Assembly (NCBI GenBank): GCA_034189755.1
Contig: JAXIHJ010000121.1
Location: 1-8,260 of the forward strand
DNA length: 8,260 bases
Direction of reading: 5' to 3'
From: JAXIHJ01 sp034189755
GTDB lineage: Bacteria; Planctomycetota; Phycisphaerae; SM23-33
In this document: positions 6,490 to 8,260 of the stretch, piece by piece
How positions within the stretch are numbered: the first letter of the stretch is position 1
Layout of the letters: every line of letters starts with the position of its first letter
Made by a program: the position numbers and the translations under genes
The notes under the pieces: generated by a model
The model's database searches: none
What the model was told of the DNA's origin: nothing
The model's input: only the letters and a program-made list of their open reading frames with translations

Positions 6490-6834
6490 GATAAAATTGG
6501 TAGCTAAGTAATGACGAATGACGATACTGCTGGCCGCGAGCGGAAGCGAGCGGGATACCGTTGGTTATTGGATGTCCGCCCGCTCCCTGCCGGTCGCGGC
6601 TAGCAGGAACCAATCCGCTTCCCATACGGTTTCCGGTACTCGTCATTAGTCATTCATCATTGATTCGACATTCGCCTACCTACCCCCGCCTGCATTCCGC
6701 AGATAGTGGGAGACAGGCAGGTGCTTCGGAATTCGGATTTAGTAATTCGTAGCCGCATAGGAACAATAGTCCTTATCTACGGTCTACCGGCTACTTACTT
6801 TCCATTTCGGTCCTTTTATTGTTAAAACCGGCAA
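6490..6834. other. 345-bp repeat-rich intergenic region upstream of cooC
   Basis: No credible gene. It holds an imperfect palindromic element (about 6510-6656), a second small imperfect inverted pair (GCCTG at 6688-6692 with CAGGC at 6714-6718), a spacer word GGATTTAGTAATTCG (6735-6749) resembling the acsD-acsE spacer words, and an AT-rich tail next to the activator gene stop. The cooC promoter should lie here if cooC is not read through from the upstream gene, but no confident promoter was seen. Confidence 0.65.
6510..6656. repeat. Nested imperfect inverted repeat, possible MITE-like or REP-like element
   Basis: The inner arms are 28 bp each: 6527-6554 (begins CTGCTGGCCGCGAG) and 6579-6606 (reverse complement begins CTGCTAGCCGCGAC), matching at 24 of 28 positions across a 24-bp spacer. 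Outside them lie inverted copies of a short word: AATGACGAATGACGA at about 6511-6525 and, reversed, TCGTCATTAGTCATTC at 6640-6655. There is no coding capacity. Transcribed with cooC, it would give a strong leader hairpin. It could be a non-autonomous mobile repeat, a REP-like element or an attenuator. Confidence 0.6.
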
Positions 6835-8217
6835 TCAGCGGCCCTTTCCGGCGGCCATGGCCGCCATGACGGACGGGAACAGCTCTACGTTGGTGTGGGG
6901 GAAGAAACACGCCGAGACAAACTGGTCCATGAACGTCGAAGTGGTACTCAACTCGAAGTACGTTGTCTTGGCGGCGATGCGGAATATCTCGTCGTAGCAG
7001 TCCCTGGACAGGGCTGCCAGTTTGGCCCCCGCCAGCGACGTGTTGCCGACGAACCGCATGCGTTCAGGAGGGATGTCAGGCAGCAGCCCGATGAAGACGG
7101 CGTTTTCCACGTTGAGGAAATTCCCGAACGCACCGGCGACCATAATCTCCGCAATGTCGTCGAATTTCATGCTCAGTGCGTCCAGCAGAACGGTGGCGGC
7201 GGCGTAAATAGCACCCTTGGCGCGGAGGATGTTGCTGATATCGCCCTGGGGGATGGTGATGTCATGGTCGCCGCTTGCCTGCCCGGCCGGTACGACGATG
7301 TATTCCAGCTCGCCGTGCTGGCCCGTTCGCAGCCGGTCACGCGAGGCGTCGGCGCTGAGACGCCCCGTTTTGTCGATAAGTCCCACGCGGAGCATCTCCG
7401 CGATCAGGTCCACGTAACCGGTGCCGCAGATTCCCGCCGCCGGGGCCGACCCGATCGTCGAGTAGTTCATCACGTGGTCGGCGTCCTGTAGTTGGATGTG
7501 GTCGATGGCTCCGCGCGTGGCCCTCATGCCGCTTCGGCACTCGGCGCCCTCGAAGGCCGGGCCGGCCGAGGCGCTGGCGCAGACGAGAAAGTCTTTGTTG
7601 CCGACGACAATCTCGCCGTTGGTGCCGATATCGATAAGCATGCGGACTTCGTCGCTCTGGGCCAGTCCCGCGGCGAAAATACCCGACACGGTGTCCGCCC
7701 CGACGAAACCGGCCACGCACGGCAGACAGTAGAGAAGCCCTCGCGGGCTGATCTTCAGGCCCGCCTCGGCGGCACGGAAGGGCGGCAGGCGGTAGGCGGC
7801 GCCGGTGTAAGGCTCCTTGCGGATGTTTTCAGCCGGTAGGCCGAGCACCAGGTGTAGCATGGTCGTGTTGCCGGCGGCGGCGACCAGCGATATGTCGTTG
7901 CCGCCGAGACGATGCTTCGAGACAAGCTCGCCGATGAGTTCGTTCAGGTCGCCGACGATAGCCTCGCGGAGAGCGTTTTCGTTGTCCTGGCTTTGCGTGG
8001 CGAAAATAATTCGGCGGATGACGTCGGCGCCGTAGCGGACCTGGGAGTTGTACTTTGCAGCCCGGCCGAGTGTCTGCCCGTCGCGCAGGTCCACCAGATG
8101 GCAGACGACGGTCGTAGTGCCTATGTCGGCGGCGATGCAGAAGTTTCGCTTGCTATGAGAAAAGAACTTGAGGAGAAAGAACAAAAGTAAAATAATATGG
8201 CAAAAGGGAATAAACAT
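6835..8217 (-). CDS. ASKHA-domain corrinoid activation protein, short form lacking the [2Fe-2S] domain
   Basis: 460-residue homologue of the C-terminal part of RACo (COG3894/DUF4445), the ATP-dependent reductive activator that returns Co(II) CFeSP to Co(I). ASKHA nucleotide-binding motifs are complete (numbered from the ATG at 8217): IAADIGTTTVVCHLVD (28-43), AAAGNTTMLHLVLGLP (113-128), CVAGFVGADTVSG (167-179), MLIDIGTNGEI (193-203), GPAFEGAECRSGMRATRGAI (219-238), AGICGTGYVDL (261-271) and MVAGAFGNFLNVENA (359-373). Usual RACo proteins run about 600-650 residues with an N-terminal plant-type ferredoxin domain; here nothing precedes the first ASKHA strand except a hydrophobic stretch (HIILLLFFLLKFF). 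An in-frame TAA at about 8249 closes the frame. The start is uncertain: ATG 8217 (a GAGGG 13 nt upstream) or GTG 8238. The upstream 100 bases are AT-rich. Confidence 0.85.
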   Translation of the reverse strand: MFIPFCHIILLLFFLLKFFSHSKRNFCIAADIGTTTVVCHLVDLRDGQTLGRAAKYNSQVRYGADVIRRIIFATQSQDNENALREAIVGDLNELIGELVSKHRLGGNDISLVAAAGNTTMLHLVLGLPAENIRKEPYTGAAYRLPPFRAAEAGLKISPRGLLYCLPCVAGFVGADTVSGIFAAGLAQSDEVRMLIDIGTNGEIVVGNKDFLVCASASAGPAFEGAECRSGMRATRGAIDHIQLQDADHVMNYSTIGSAPAAGICGTGYVDLIAEMLRVGLIDKTGRLSADASRDRLRTGQHGELEYIVVPAGQASGDHDITIPQGDISNILRAKGAIYAAATVLLDALSMKFDDIAEIMVAGAFGNFLNVENAVFIGLLPDIPPERMRFVGNTSLAGAKLAALSRDCYDEIFRIAAKTTYFELSTTSTFMDQFVSACFFPHTNVELFPSVMAAMAAGKGR

Positions 8218-8260
8218 TGGATAAAAAACTACCCTCACTTCTCGATTTTAAAAGATACCC
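8160..8260. other. AT-rich leader region at the right edge
   Basis: About 100 bases rich in A on the + strand (T/C on the - strand), unlike the adjacent GC-rich coding DNA. It encodes the doubtful hydrophobic N-terminus of the ASKHA protein in one frame. The other two - strand frames show no ferredoxin-like sequence and contain stops (one frame ends at a TAG near 8167). It is probably a 5' leader or promoter region. Confidence 0.5.

Noticed and set aside
6490..6834. CRISPR array or insertion sequence
   Set aside because: Repeats are inverted and short with no regular spacers, and no transposase frame is present.
8160..8217. Genuine membrane anchor on the ASKHA protein
   Set aside because: The hydrophobic stretch comes from a T/C-rich leader with low-complexity codons and the start codon is uncertain. 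RACo proteins are soluble, so it was not claimed as a membrane segment.

Overview
The window is a piece of a Wood-Ljungdahl (reductive acetyl-CoA) pathway locus from an anaerobic bacterium with GC-rich coding DNA. No phylogenetic marker is present. The UroD-like methyltransferase, the GC-rich genes and the AT-rich 'GGATTT' and 'AATGACGAATGAC' spacer words remind me of uncultured Planctomycetota (Phycisphaerae-type) genomes. That is a low-confidence inference; other anaerobic lineages with an acetogen-type acs set are possible.

Layout. On the + strand, bases 1-752 hold the 3' third of a molybdopterin formate dehydrogenase catalytic subunit whose 5' end lies outside the window. Everything else is on the - strand and converges on it, with only 4 bp between the two stop codons. 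In transcription order the - strand genes are: a short ASKHA-domain corrinoid-activation protein (8217-6835); a 345-bp spacer full of inverted repeats; a CooC/AcsF-type nickel-insertion ATPase (6489-5665); acsD, the small corrinoid/iron-sulfur protein subunit (5665-4685), whose ATG overlaps the cooC stop as TAATG; a 262-bp AT-rich spacer with a perfect 24-bp palindrome; acsE, methyltetrahydrofolate:CFeSP methyltransferase (4422-3634); a DUF3786 protein (3624-2980); a BioD-like/DRTGG P-loop protein (2960-1869); and a UroD-superfamily methyltransferase-like protein (1845-757). The last four genes are 9-23 bp apart and look like one transcription unit.

How they work together. Formate dehydrogenase supplies or uses formate at the head of the methyl branch. 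AcsE moves the methyl group from CH3-tetrahydrofolate to the cobalt of the CFeSP, of which AcsD is one subunit. The ASKHA protein would use ATP to bring inactive Co(II) CFeSP back to Co(I). CooC/AcsF loads nickel into CODH or ACS. The genes for AcsA, AcsB and AcsC are not in the window and probably lie nearby.

The least understood part is the cassette behind acsE: DUF3786, BioD-like/DRTGG, and a UroD-like protein in which the usual HxC zinc motif reads HxH. The main oddities are that cassette, the activator's complete lack of the N-terminal [2Fe-2S] domain, and repeat-rich spacers, one of which supplies the acsD stop codon.
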